A stretch of DNA of 64,000 bases, taken from contig NZ_JAAFIX010000001.1 of NCBI RefSeq assembly GCF_013297935.1, forward strand, positions 452,334-516,333, given 5' to 3'. Each line of letters begins with the position of its first letter. Positions within the stretch are counted from its first letter, which is position 1. Position numbers and translations under genes: made by a program. Under the pieces are notes generated by a model. That model saw only the letters and a list, made by a program, of their open reading frames with translations. It was not told the origin of the DNA and searched no databases. Shown in pieces: positions 54,779 to 63,191 of the stretch. This stretch comes from Rhodoferax sp. (GTDB lineage: Bacteria > Pseudomonadota > Gammaproteobacteria > Burkholderiales > Burkholderiaceae_C).

Positions 54779-57706
54779 TCAATCGCGACGAGAGTCGCGG
54801 AATAAGGGCATGGAGACCGACCCCTCCTCTTGAATAGCTTCGAAAAATGCGCGGATCTCAGGGTCTTGAATGAAATCTGCACCACTCGAAGCGGCCAGAA
54901 TTTGCTCCGGTGTCACCGGCCTGCTGATGCCATAGCCCTGCGCGTAGTCAATACCCGCATCGAACAAGACCTTGATGGTTGGCAAGTCTTCTGCAAACTC
55001 GCCGACGGACTTCATACCCAGGCTGCGCACCAAGCCACCAATAGCAACGATGATGGCTTGGCCGGCATAAATGCGCACGGCATCCCGGACCAATGAACCA
55101 TCCAACTTCAGTGAGTCCACTGACAGTTGTTTGAGGTAGCCGAACGAGGAATACCCGGCCCCGAAATCGTCGAGCGCAACTTTGCCGCCCATGGACCGGA
55201 CCCGATCAATGAAGTGCTGCATATTCTTCATGTCGGTGATCGCGACTGTCTCTGTGATTTCAATACACAGTTTTTCCAGTGCTACCGGATGCTGCTCAAA
55301 CAAGGTGAAAAGCTCTTGCGTGAATGCTTCGTCATTCAACGAGCCACCGGACAGGTTCACCCCCACAAACCGCGTAGCCTGAAGCTTGTCGGCGTTCTCC
55401 TCAATCCAACGGACTGTGGTGCCAAGCACCCAGCGGTCGATGATGGCGGTTTTTCCGTGTGCCTCTGCAGCTTCAATAATGGTCCCCGCCCCCACCACCT
55501 CGCCATTCGCCTTGAGGAGTCGGATCAGCACTTCGAAATTCAATGAATCAAACGGTCTACTGAGAGACACCTCGGGTTGCATCAGCAAAAACAAACCCTC
55601 GGGTGTTTGGCCTCGCTCAAAACAATCGATCAGTTCCAACTCGTCCTGATGCTGCTGCAAAAATCGGTCACCGGATGTCATAACGAACATCCTCTGTTGC
55701 GGGCGCTTCTTTGCCATGCGGCACAGCATGTCTGCCGCAGATATCAGCCCTTTTAAATCCATCGCTTGGCATTGGTCAGCGCCGACGAGTCCTGTAGATA
55801 TATCGAGCGCGAAACTCTGAGTTTCAATCTGAAACGGAGCCGCACCGATCAGCGTTGTGATCGTATTGCAAAGATGTTCACACTCCGATATCGCACCGTC
55901 GTAGAAAACAATGACAAACTCATCGCCACCAATACGGGCCAAAACATCCGCCGGGCGCAAGACGCTTCGCATCCGCTGTGTCACTTGCTTCAGCACCTCA
56001 TCACCGGCACTGTGACCATAGAGGTCGTTGATCAGCTTAAAACGGTCCAGATCAAAGTACGCAAGTGCGGAGGGCCGTCTCGAACTACGCTCAGTTTCAA
56101 GTCCAAGGCCCCGCAAGTTCAAACAACCAGTCAGCGGGTCGTGGCTCGCGAGCTCTTCCAAACTCGCCGTCGCCAACACCTGCGCAGTAATGTCTTGCAA
56201 GGAGCACTCCACAATGGCGCCATCCGCCGTGGATGCCCGCACAGCAAACCACCGGTAATCGGATTGATTTGCCGACTCGACGCGTGTCTGCAACTCCAGA
56301 ATTCCGGCCTGTCGCGCTGCCCGCAACGCGAAGATTCGCCTTTGAACTGTCAGATCAAAAAGATCAGCCAGCTCCGATGTGCCCTGTTTACCCAGGGGAG
56401 CGAGCATTCCCTCAAAGGCCGGGTTCGTTTTTGATATGTGAGTACCCTCGGTTACCGAAAACAATCCAATAGGAGAGTCTTGGTAAGCCGCCTCCAGCAA
56501 AAGCTGGGCCTTCACATTTTGCAGACGATGGGTCCGCATATGCTCGGCAACCGCTGCTGATGCCAGGAGAGCAGAACCAATGGCCGCGGTCACACTGTTC
56601 AACCCGTACTCAAAAAACCGTTGCCCAGTGGAGGCGATCAGCACTTCATTCAAGGTAGCTATCAAGGTCAGAAACGTCGACGCGCCGTACCATGCGGCAA
56701 CACGGGATTCTGTTTTCCACAAGAAACATCCCAGATAGGCAGCGATAACGAGTGAGCCTAAAAACGTACCTACCCACAGTGACGGCAGCAAGCTCTCATA
56801 GGAAACAAACAGTGCGGCAAACAAAAAGCCCAAAGACAGCACCTGAAGCGCCACCAGTGGCCACTGTCGTTTGATTCCGAACAGCTCTTTTTTGAACAAT
56901 ACACAAAACAAACCAACGCTGTTTGCGAAATAAAGGCACAGCGTCCACTGCCGCATCGGAATCAAATACTCCGGCGGGATCTGCAGGCCTAGAAAGCTGA
57001 AGTCGGTACCAACCGATAGCGCGGCCATACGCATATTGAGGATCAGCCCTCCTACAAATGCCAAATAGAGTGCATTGAAATTGACAAAGGCTGTCAAGAG
57101 CATGAACACTGCCAACACCCCGATAGCCGCTTCTATGGCCACTCCTGTCTTTTTGTGCAAGAGCTGCGCCTGACTCAAGGCTTCACTGCTCCATGCGTTC
57201 GCAGTAAATTTGGCTGGGCCTCTGAAGGTCGCACGGCAAGCCACACGCGCCTGCGCCAATGCGGCAGGAACCTGCAATGCAAACCCGCCACGGCTTTTGG
57301 CCATAAACCCGTGGGCACCACTCAGGTCTGCGCTGCCGAGCGCTTGCCCCGAGTCTGCTGCCCAACACGCCATGCCCATGGAGTGCCGGGAAGGAAAGTC
57401 AACCACCATGGCTTGCCCCTGTGCGCTGGAAGGTGCCGAAAACTCCATCCAGAAAGGCGCCGTCGACCGCTGTGTGTCGATGATGTTGGCCTCACCCCGA
57501 AAAATCAAACGATCGTTCGGCGGCTTAGGCCCTGCATACGCCACCGCGTCGGCCTGCTCCCACACCTTGAGTGAAAGCGCGGTTCCGCTAGCCAGTGGCG
57601 CTGTATTCTGAAAACCCCACCATAGACCCAGTGTCAGTAGAAGTGCAGCGACCGGAAAAACAAAAGTCGTCAGTCGCTCCAGCAGGGTTCCAACAATTTT
57701 TTGCAC
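54779..57706 (-). CDS. Membrane GGDEF-EAL(EVL) protein
   Basis: This 975-residue protein starts with a likely GTG at 57706. After TM1 (about 14-31) comes a periplasmic domain (about 45-185), then seven or eight membrane helices (about 187-400), a 7TMR-DISM-like layout. A PAS-like segment follows (about 410-510). The GGDEF domain (about 520-690) has an intact GGDEF motif. The EAL-type domain (about 700-950) reads EVL at its signature, keeping the Glu, with DDFGAGYSS. It likely makes or degrades c-di-GMP in response to a periplasmic signal. No good ribosome site is visible. Confidence 0.87.
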   Translation of the reverse strand: MQKIVGTLLERLTTFVFPVAALLLTLGLWWGFQNTAPLASGTALSLKVWEQADAVAYAGPKPPNDRLIFRGEANIIDTQRSTAPFWMEFSAPSSAQGQAMVVDFPSRHSMGMACWAADSGQALGSADLSGAHGFMAKSRGGFALQVPAALAQARVACRATFRGPAKFTANAWSSEALSQAQLLHKKTGVAIEAAIGVLAVFMLLTAFVNFNALYLAFVGGLILNMRMAALSVGTDFSFLGLQIPPEYLIPMRQWTLCLYFANSVGLFCVLFKKELFGIKRQWPLVALQVLSLGFLFAALFVSYESLLPSLWVGTFLGSLVIAAYLGCFLWKTESRVAAWYGASTFLTLIATLNEVLIASTGQRFFEYGLNSVTAAIGSALLASAAVAEHMRTHRLQNVKAQLLLEAAYQDSPIGLFSVTEGTHISKTNPAFEGMLAPLGKQGTSELADLFDLTVQRRIFALRAARQAGILELQTRVESANQSDYRWFAVRASTADGAIVECSLQDITAQVLATASLEELASHDPLTGCLNLRGLGLETERSSRRPSALAYFDLDRFKLINDLYGHSAGDEVLKQVTQRMRSVLRPADVLARIGGDEFVIVFYDGAISECEHLCNTITTLIGAAPFQIETQSFALDISTGLVGADQCQAMDLKGLISAADMLCRMAKKRPQQRMFVMTSGDRFLQQHQDELELIDCFERGQTPEGLFLLMQPEVSLSRPFDSLNFEVLIRLLKANGEVVGAGTIIEAAEAHGKTAIIDRWVLGTTVRWIEENADKLQATRFVGVNLSGGSLNDEAFTQELFTLFEQHPVALEKLCIEITETVAITDMKNMQHFIDRVRSMGGKVALDDFGAGYSSFGYLKQLSVDSLKLDGSLVRDAVRIYAGQAIIVAIGGLVRSLGMKSVGEFAEDLPTIKVLFDAGIDYAQGYGISRPVTPEQILAASSGADFIQDPEIRAFFEAIQEEGSVSMPLFRDSRRD

Positions 57707-57719
57707 AGGAAGTAAATCT

Positions 57720-58364
57720 TTAAGCTGGCCGCTTGGTTCGGCTCTTCAGTGCTCCCGCCACGACGATCAAGCCGGGGATCAGGATCATCGCCCAAATAAT
57801 CTTGTCCAAATTCATTTTCACCCACGGAATACTGCCCAAAAAGTAACCGGCGGAACAAATACCCACCACCCACAAAACCGCGCCGATCACATTGAACAGG
57901 GTGAACTTGGCGCGGTTCATCTGGGCTACTCCTCCCACGAAGGGAACAAAGGTGCGCAAAAACGGCATGAAGCGCGCTGCGATGATGGTGAATCCGCCGT
58001 AGGTTTCGTAAAAGTTGTGGGCCTTGTCAAAAGCAGCTTTGTTGAAAAAACGGCTCTGCTCCCACTGAAACACTTTGGGCCCGAAGTAGCGCCCGATGCT
58101 GTAGTTGCACTGGTCTCCCAACACAGCCGCCACCAGCAGCAAACCCACCGCGAGGGGGTAGCTCATCAAGCCGGCACCGCACATGGCGCCAACGACAAAC
58201 AGGAGCGAATCCCCCGGCAAAAACGGCATAACCACCACGCCGGTTTCCACAAAAATAATCACGAACAGCAGGGCATAAACCCAGGCCCCGTAGGTCTGGA
58301 CAAACACTTCAAGGTGCTTGTCCACGTGCAAAATGAAATCGATGAGTACAGCAATTAGTTCCAT
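57720..58364 (-). CDS. DedA-family membrane protein (VTT domain)
   Basis: This 214-residue protein has the DedA motifs: ETGVVVMPFLPGDSLLF (the E-x-PGDS motif near residues 40-58) and ARFMPFLRTFVPFVGGV (near 125-140). Four or more membrane helices are visible. DedA proteins are thought to flip or move lipids such as undecaprenyl phosphate and keep membrane potential. It is divergent from mutL, with only 34 nt between starts. Confidence 0.92.
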   Translation of the reverse strand: MELIAVLIDFILHVDKHLEVFVQTYGAWVYALLFVIIFVETGVVVMPFLPGDSLLFVVGAMCGAGLMSYPLAVGLLLVAAVLGDQCNYSIGRYFGPKVFQWEQSRFFNKAAFDKAHNFYETYGGFTIIAARFMPFLRTFVPFVGGVAQMNRAKFTLFNVIGAVLWVVGICSAGYFLGSIPWVKMNLDKIIWAMILIPGLIVVAGALKSRTKRPA

Positions 58365-58398
58365 GGGTGAGATTATGCTGCCCGCCTAAAATGCTTTT

Positions 58399-60447
58399 GT
58401 GAACGCACCACTCTCCCCCGCCCCCCGCCGCCCCATCCGTGAACTCCCCGACGAACTCATCAGCCAGATTGCGGCCGGTGAGGTTGTGGAGCGCCCCGCC
58501 AGTGTGGTGCGCGAGCTGGTGGACAACGCGCTCGACGCCGGTGCCACCCAAGTCACCCTGCGCTTGCTGGCCGGTGGTGTGCGCCTCATCAGCGTGGAAG
58601 ACGACGGCCAAGGTATCTTGCGCGACGAGCTGCCCATTGCCTTCAAACGCCACGCCACCAGCAAGATCGGCAACCTGCGCGACCTGGAGAGCGTGGGCAC
58701 TATGGGCTTTCGGGGTGAGGCGCTAGCCGCTATCAATTCAATAGCTGACTGCGCGATATTGTCGAGGGCTAGCGGCCTGAATGATGCCTATTTGCTCGAC
58801 GGCCGCACCGGCGAGCTGCGCCCGGTGGCCCGCAACACCGGCACCACGGTAGAAGTGAAAGAGCTGTTCTACAGCACCCCCGCGCGCCGCAAGTTCCTCA
58901 AAACGGACGCCACCGAGCTCGCGCACTGCATCGAATCCGTGCGCCGCCACGCGCTGGCCCGCCCTGACGTGGGCTTTGCCATCTGGCACGAAGGCAAGTT
59001 GATAGAGCAATGGCGCCGCTGCCTCGACATGCCCTTGGCAGACGCCCCCCTGGACGCAGCTCTCGCCGCACTGGACCAGCGCCTCAGCGACGTGCTGGGC
59101 CCCGAGTTTCTAGCCCAGAGCGTGCGGGTGGACTGGCACAGCAGCCAAGCCAATGAATTCGGCCAACCCGCCCTGCGGGTCTGGGGCCGCGCCGGCGTGC
59201 CCGACGCTGCCCGCTCGCGCGGCGACCAACAGTTTTGCTACGTGAACGGCCGCTTTGTGCGCGACAAAGTGCTGACCCACGCCGCCCGCAGCGCCTATGA
59301 AGACGTGCTGCACGGCAACCGCCAGCCGGTCTACGCCCTGTATGTGGCCATGGACCCCACGCGGGTGGACGTGAACGTGCACCCCACCAAAATCGAAGTG
59401 CGCTTCCGCGACAGCCGCGAAGTCCACCAAGCCGTGCGCCACGCCGTAGAAGACACCCTGGCCGCCCCCCGCGCCATTACCGCCGCCGGCACCGTGGCCG
59501 GCCAAGCCCAAGCGCCCAGCCTGTTTGGCACCACCAGCGAAACCGGCGCACTGCCCTCCCCCGGCATTTATGTGCCAAATAGGCCTGTAGCCCCCATGTA
59601 CAGTGCGCAACCCGCTATTAAATTTGAATCAAACGAGGGCCTGATAGGCCACCGCGTCAACGACATGAGCCAGCTCTGGCAGCGCAACCCAGCCACCCAA
59701 GACGGCTGGGTGGCTGCGGGCTCTGCGCAGGTCAAGGGGGAGCCCGCGCAGCGGGCGGAGGACACGGAGCAGAGCGCGCAGCCACTCAGCCGTCTAGCCA
59801 GCGAAGAAGCCTGGCCTACCGGCCGCGATGGCAACGAAAACGCTTGGCCCCTGGGCCGCGCGATTGCCCAGCTGCAAGGCGTCTACATCCTGGCCGAAAA
59901 CGCCCAAGGCCTAGTCGTCGTCGACATGCACGCCGCCCACGAACGCATCGTCTACGAACGGCTGAAAAACCAAATCAACCTCACCGCCCCCGACGGCAGC
60001 GTGCACCCACTGGCCAGCCAGCCCCTGCTGATCCCCGCCACCTTTGCCGCCACCCCCGACGAAGTCGCCACCGCCGAGGCTCACGTCGCGACCCTCAACA
60101 CCCTGGGCCTGGAAATCAGCCCCTTCTCCCCCAAAACCCTGGCCGTGCGCGCCGTGCCCACCACCCTGGCACAAGGCGACGCGGTGGAACTGGCCCGCAG
60201 CGTGCTGGCCGAGCTGGCGCAACACGACGCCAGCACCGTCATCCAGCGCGCACAAAACGAGATTCTGGGCACCATGGCCTGCCATGGCGCCGTGCGCGCC
60301 AACCGCAAACTCACCCTCGAAGAAATGAACGCGCTCTTGCGCGACATGGAAGCCACCGAGCGCAGCGACCAGTGCAACCACGGCCGCCCCACCTGGCGCC
60401 AGGTGACACTCAAAGAGCTGGATGGGCTGTTTCTGCGCGGGCGCTGA
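58399..60447 (+). CDS. mutL: DNA mismatch repair protein MutL
   Basis: This 682-residue protein starts with GTG at 58399. The N-terminal GHKL ATPase has LISQIAAGEVVERPASVVRELVDNALDAG, EDDGQGI and GFRGEALAAI, plus the MutL transducer domain. The C-terminal dimerisation domain (about 480-682) has LVVVDMHAAHERIVYERLK and a final CNHGRPTWRQ motif. It links MutS to downstream repair. Two copies of the 48-nt element lie inside: one in the ATPase, one in the linker. The linker (about 360-470) is low complexity. Confidence 0.96.
   Translation: MNAPLSPAPRRPIRELPDELISQIAAGEVVERPASVVRELVDNALDAGATQVTLRLLAGGVRLISVEDDGQGILRDELPIAFKRHATSKIGNLRDLESVGTMGFRGEALAAINSIADCAILSRASGLNDAYLLDGRTGELRPVARNTGTTVEVKELFYSTPARRKFLKTDATELAHCIESVRRHALARPDVGFAIWHEGKLIEQWRRCLDMPLADAPLDAALAALDQRLSDVLGPEFLAQSVRVDWHSSQANEFGQPALRVWGRAGVPDAARSRGDQQFCYVNGRFVRDKVLTHAARSAYEDVLHGNRQPVYALYVAMDPTRVDVNVHPTKIEVRFRDSREVHQAVRHAVEDTLAAPRAITAAGTVAGQAQAPSLFGTTSETGALPSPGIYVPNRPVAPMYSAQPAIKFESNEGLIGHRVNDMSQLWQRNPATQDGWVAAGSAQVKGEPAQRAEDTEQSAQPLSRLASEEAWPTGRDGNENAWPLGRAIAQLQGVYILAENAQGLVVVDMHAAHERIVYERLKNQINLTAPDGSVHPLASQPLLIPATFAATPDEVATAEAHVATLNTLGLEISPFSPKTLAVRAVPTTLAQGDAVELARSVLAELAQHDASTVIQRAQNEILGTMACHGAVRANRKLTLEEMNALLRDMEATERSDQCNHGRPTWRQVTLKELDGLFLRGR
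58729..58776 (+). repeat. 48-nt dispersed element, copy K
   Basis: The copy begins GCTAT with ATAGC at 13-17 (a perfect 5-bp stem), then CTGCGCG near 21-27 and AGGGCTAGCGGC at the end. It is sense in mutL and read in the same frame as copy J. It encodes AINSIADCAILSRASG directly after the conserved GFRGEAL motif. Confidence 0.7.
59583..59630 (-). repeat. 48-nt dispersed element, copy L
   Basis: Read on the minus strand, this copy has AATAGC at 12-17, TTGCGCA at 21-27 and GGGGGCTAC at 36-43. The first five bases do not match, so the stem is not formed. It lies antisense in the mutL linker. Confidence 0.5.
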
Positions 60448-60452
60448 GCGCC

Positions 60453-61205
60453 ATGCCACCTGCAGCTCACCTGTGCCTGCCCGATCTCAGTCGCGAAGCG
60501 CGCGAGGCCGAGCAGGCCTTGTTCGCCAAAGCTAACCCAGCCAAAGCCGCCACCGCAGCCCGCTATTTCCAAAGCGGCCCTGGGCAGTACGGAGAAGGCG
60601 ATCAATTTTTGGGCATCCGCGTGCCGGACATCCGCGAAACGGCCAGGCAGTTCAACACCCTGACCCTTGGTGATTGCGCGGCCCTGCTGCAATCTCCCTA
60701 CAACGAGGTGCGCCTGCTGGCGCTCGACATCCTCACACGCCGCTTTGCCAAGGGCAAGGCGGATGTGCAGACCGCGGTGGTTGACTGCGTGCTGCAGCAC
60801 CGCGACCGCATCAATAACTGGAACCTGGTGGATGGCGTGGGGCCTTACATCACCGGCCCCTACCTTCTGCAGCGCGATCGCAGCGTGATCTGGGAGCTGG
60901 CGAAATCCCCGGTGTTGTGGGACCGCCGCTTGGCCGTGCTCAGCACTTTTGCCTTTATTCGCGCGGGTGATTTTGATGACGCGCTCAAGCTCTACGCCCA
61001 GCTACTCTCCGACCCGCACGAACTCATGCACAAGGCCTGCGGCTGGATGCTGCGCGAGCTGGGCAAGCGCGATACGGCACGGCTATTGGCGTTTCTGGAA
61101 ACCCACTATGCCGACCTGCCCCGCACCACGCTGCGCTACGCGATTGAAAAGTTCACCCCCCAGCAGCGCAGCGCATTGCTCAAGGGTGACTTTCCGATGC
61201 ATTGA
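60453..61205 (+). CDS. DNA alkylation repair protein (AlkD-like)
   Basis: This 250-residue protein is composed of HEAT-like helical repeats and resembles AlkD-type DNA glycosylases. It has YGEGDQFLGIRVPDIRETAR near residues 45-65 and NNWNLVDGVGPYI in the middle. AlkD removes alkylated purines. The start is an ATG at 60453, 5 nt after the mutL stop, so the two are probably cotranscribed. The longer frame from 59844 is only a shadow inside mutL. Confidence 0.87.
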   Translation: MPPAAHLCLPDLSREAREAEQALFAKANPAKAATAARYFQSGPGQYGEGDQFLGIRVPDIRETARQFNTLTLGDCAALLQSPYNEVRLLALDILTRRFAKGKADVQTAVVDCVLQHRDRINNWNLVDGVGPYITGPYLLQRDRSVIWELAKSPVLWDRRLAVLSTFAFIRAGDFDDALKLYAQLLSDPHELMHKACGWMLRELGKRDTARLLAFLETHYADLPRTTLRYAIEKFTPQQRSALLKGDFPMH

Positions 61206-61217
61206 ACAAAGCCTGGC

Positions 61218-61883
61218 TCAGTCCTTGCCGTAGTTCGGCGAACGGGGACCGTACAGCATGCCATTTTTCTGGCCCGCAGACATCAGTCGATTGGCCGCCA
61301 TTCCGGCAATCTTGTGGCTTTGGTCCGTAGTGCTTGCAATCACTTGCTTGACGATGGCAGCGATCAACAAACCGGCCAGGCCGCCTTGTTGCTGGTTGTT
61401 CTGCCCCTCCTCACTGGAAGCAGTGGCGCTTCCCGTCCAAAGCTGCTTGCCGGTTTTCAAGTCTACTAACTTCGCATCAGCTGTGACCACCGTCACACTG
61501 TTGACGACTTGAAAACTTGACCCGTATTTGCTGATGTTGACGTAAAGCGCAGCATCCGCGCCGAATATTTGCCTCAGCTTTTCACGCGAAACGCCATGCA
61601 TTTCAGCAGGTTGGGTCATGCCGTTTTCACGGAATGTTTCAGTTACCAAGGTCACCGGCAAGACGTAATAGCCAGACTCTGCCAATGGGAATGTCGCTTG
61701 CGACAAAACGCTGTAAGGCGCATAGACCTCCGGCGTGCTGTTCAGCGGCGGTAACACCAAAATGGAGCGTGGACGGCTTTCCTTGTACGCGGTGTAGTCA
61801 AAAGGAGGCGCTGTTGCACAGCCAGCCATCACCACAGCTGCACAGGCAACCGCCAGCAAGCGGTAGGTTAGTTTCCATTGCAT
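61218..61883 (-). CDS. DUF799-family lipoprotein (GNA1162-like)
   Basis: This 221-residue lipoprotein has lipobox MAGC near residue 20. The DUF799 domain (about 30-220) is similar to neisserial GNA1162. It has an Asn/Gln-rich patch (EEGQNNQQQGG). It is the last gene of the three-gene operon with DUF4810 and CsgG-like proteins, which in other beta-proteobacteria appear together. It is probably an outer-membrane lipoprotein complex member; function is unproven. Confidence 0.87.
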   Translation of the reverse strand: MQWKLTYRLLAVACAAVVMAGCATAPPFDYTAYKESRPRSILVLPPLNSTPEVYAPYSVLSQATFPLAESGYYVLPVTLVTETFRENGMTQPAEMHGVSREKLRQIFGADAALYVNISKYGSSFQVVNSVTVVTADAKLVDLKTGKQLWTGSATASSEEGQNNQQQGGLAGLLIAAIVKQVIASTTDQSHKIAGMAANRLMSAGQKNGMLYGPRSPNYGKD

Positions 61884-61895
61884 ACGTTCTCCCCC

Positions 61896-62252
61896 TTATT
61901 TCTTGAAATTGCGCAGCAAAAAGTCGACATAGGTTTCCGACTCGGGAAACAGCTTCTTCTCGGTCTGCACTTGCGCCATGAACTGGTCAGGCTTGCCTTG
62001 CTTGCCGTAGAGCAAGCCCAAATGGGCGTGGTAGCCCGGGGGTACCGCAGCGCCGCTGGCTCGGATCTTCTGCAGATCCGTCTCCATGGATTGCACTTGC
62101 GCATCCAAGCTCTGGCCGTCTCCACGGAAGTACTGGTCTACGTTGGCTTGGTAAGCCTGCCACTGATAGAGGGTTGTGGGCTTGGTGGCGCACCCTGACA
62201 GGGCTAAACCTAACGCGGCCGCAGCAGCGACCGACATCCATCGAATAGTCAT
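61896..62252 (-). CDS. DUF4810-family lipoprotein
   Basis: This 118-residue lipoprotein has lipobox LSGC near residues 18-21, and a short helical body with LYQWQAYQANVDQYF and MAQVQTEKKLFPESETYVDFLLR. The family always occurs with CsgG- and DUF799-type genes. It lies 29 nt after the CsgG-like gene and 12 nt before the DUF799 gene. Confidence 0.87.
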   Translation of the reverse strand: MTIRWMSVAAAAALGLALSGCATKPTTLYQWQAYQANVDQYFRGDGQSLDAQVQSMETDLQKIRASGAAVPPGYHAHLGLLYGKQGKPDQFMAQVQTEKKLFPESETYVDFLLRNFKK

Positions 62253-62281
62253 AAAAAACTCTTAAGGAATGAAGTGGAAAA

Positions 62282-62953
62282 TCAGGGGTTGGGGCGCCAT
62301 GCGCCACCGTCAATACCTGACACCAGGTTGTTCACCGCGTCACGGATCGCCAAGTCCAGCACCTTGCCGTTGAGGGTAGAGTCATAGCCGGATGCACCGC
62401 CGAAACCGATGACTTCGCGCTCCGACAAGCTGTACTCACCAGCCCCTTGGGACGAAAAAACCACTTCCGATGTCAGCGTGTTGACGATGTTGAGGTTGAC
62501 TTTGGCGTAAGCAATCTGCGTTCTGCCACGCCCCAATATTCCAAATAGCTGCTTGTCGCCCACTTCCTTGCGGCCAAACTCGGTCACATCACCGGTGACC
62601 ACATAGTCGGCACCTTTGAGTGTTTGAACCTGTTTCTTCAGCGCAGCTTCTTCCTTGATCTCGCTCATGTTGGAACGGTCCAGCACACTGAAGCGGTTGC
62701 TCTGCTGCAAATGCGTGACCAAGATGGTCTGCGCTTGGCTGCCCAAGCGGTCCACATTGTCCGAAAATACACCGCGCATAAAGGACGAGCGGTTGTCAAA
62801 CTTACCGATCGACACCGGAGTGCGCTTGCCGCTGTAGGTTTGCGCGGCCGACTCCACTTTCTGAATGGGCAGGGTGCGGGCCCCCTCTTGCACACAGCCG
62901 CCCAGCGTAGCCAAAACGGCAAGCGCTACCGGCAAAAAAATCATCTTATTCAT
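62282..62953 (-). CDS. CsgG/HfaB-family lipoprotein
   Basis: This 223-residue lipoprotein has lipobox LGGC near residue 20 and a CsgG domain: SIGKFDNRSSFMRGVFSD, LVTHLQQSNRFSVLDRSNM, and GADYVVTGDVTEFGRK. CsgG forms the curli secretion pore, but this group lacks nearby curli subunit genes and is shorter than CsgG. It begins the operon. The 238-nt gap to trhP must hold its promoter. Confidence 0.9.
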   Translation of the reverse strand: MNKMIFLPVALAVLATLGGCVQEGARTLPIQKVESAAQTYSGKRTPVSIGKFDNRSSFMRGVFSDNVDRLGSQAQTILVTHLQQSNRFSVLDRSNMSEIKEEAALKKQVQTLKGADYVVTGDVTEFGRKEVGDKQLFGILGRGRTQIAYAKVNLNIVNTLTSEVVFSSQGAGEYSLSEREVIGFGGASGYDSTLNGKVLDLAIRDAVNNLVSGIDGGAWRPNP

Positions 62954-63191
62954 TAATGACTCACTCCCTTGATGGAAAAAATCAGCAACGGATCAGCCAC
63001 AAATTGCAGCCATCTCTCCGCGCCGGGCACAAATGTAGCCCAACAAATTACCGTTCGATTCCCATCGACCTAGAATACTTTTCAGCACCTCGACCTCCCG
63101 CAGTTTGCTAAGCGGATGATGTCTTGACCTCTGCCATATGACCACATGCCCTGCCTGACTCAGAGAGGGCTAGGTCCCTTTTAAACTGCGG

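Noticed and set aside
59844-60452. Fusion of a MutL fragment to the AlkD-like protein
   Set aside because: The upstream part is an out-of-frame Arg/Pro-rich shadow of mutL; the AlkD-like start is at 60453.
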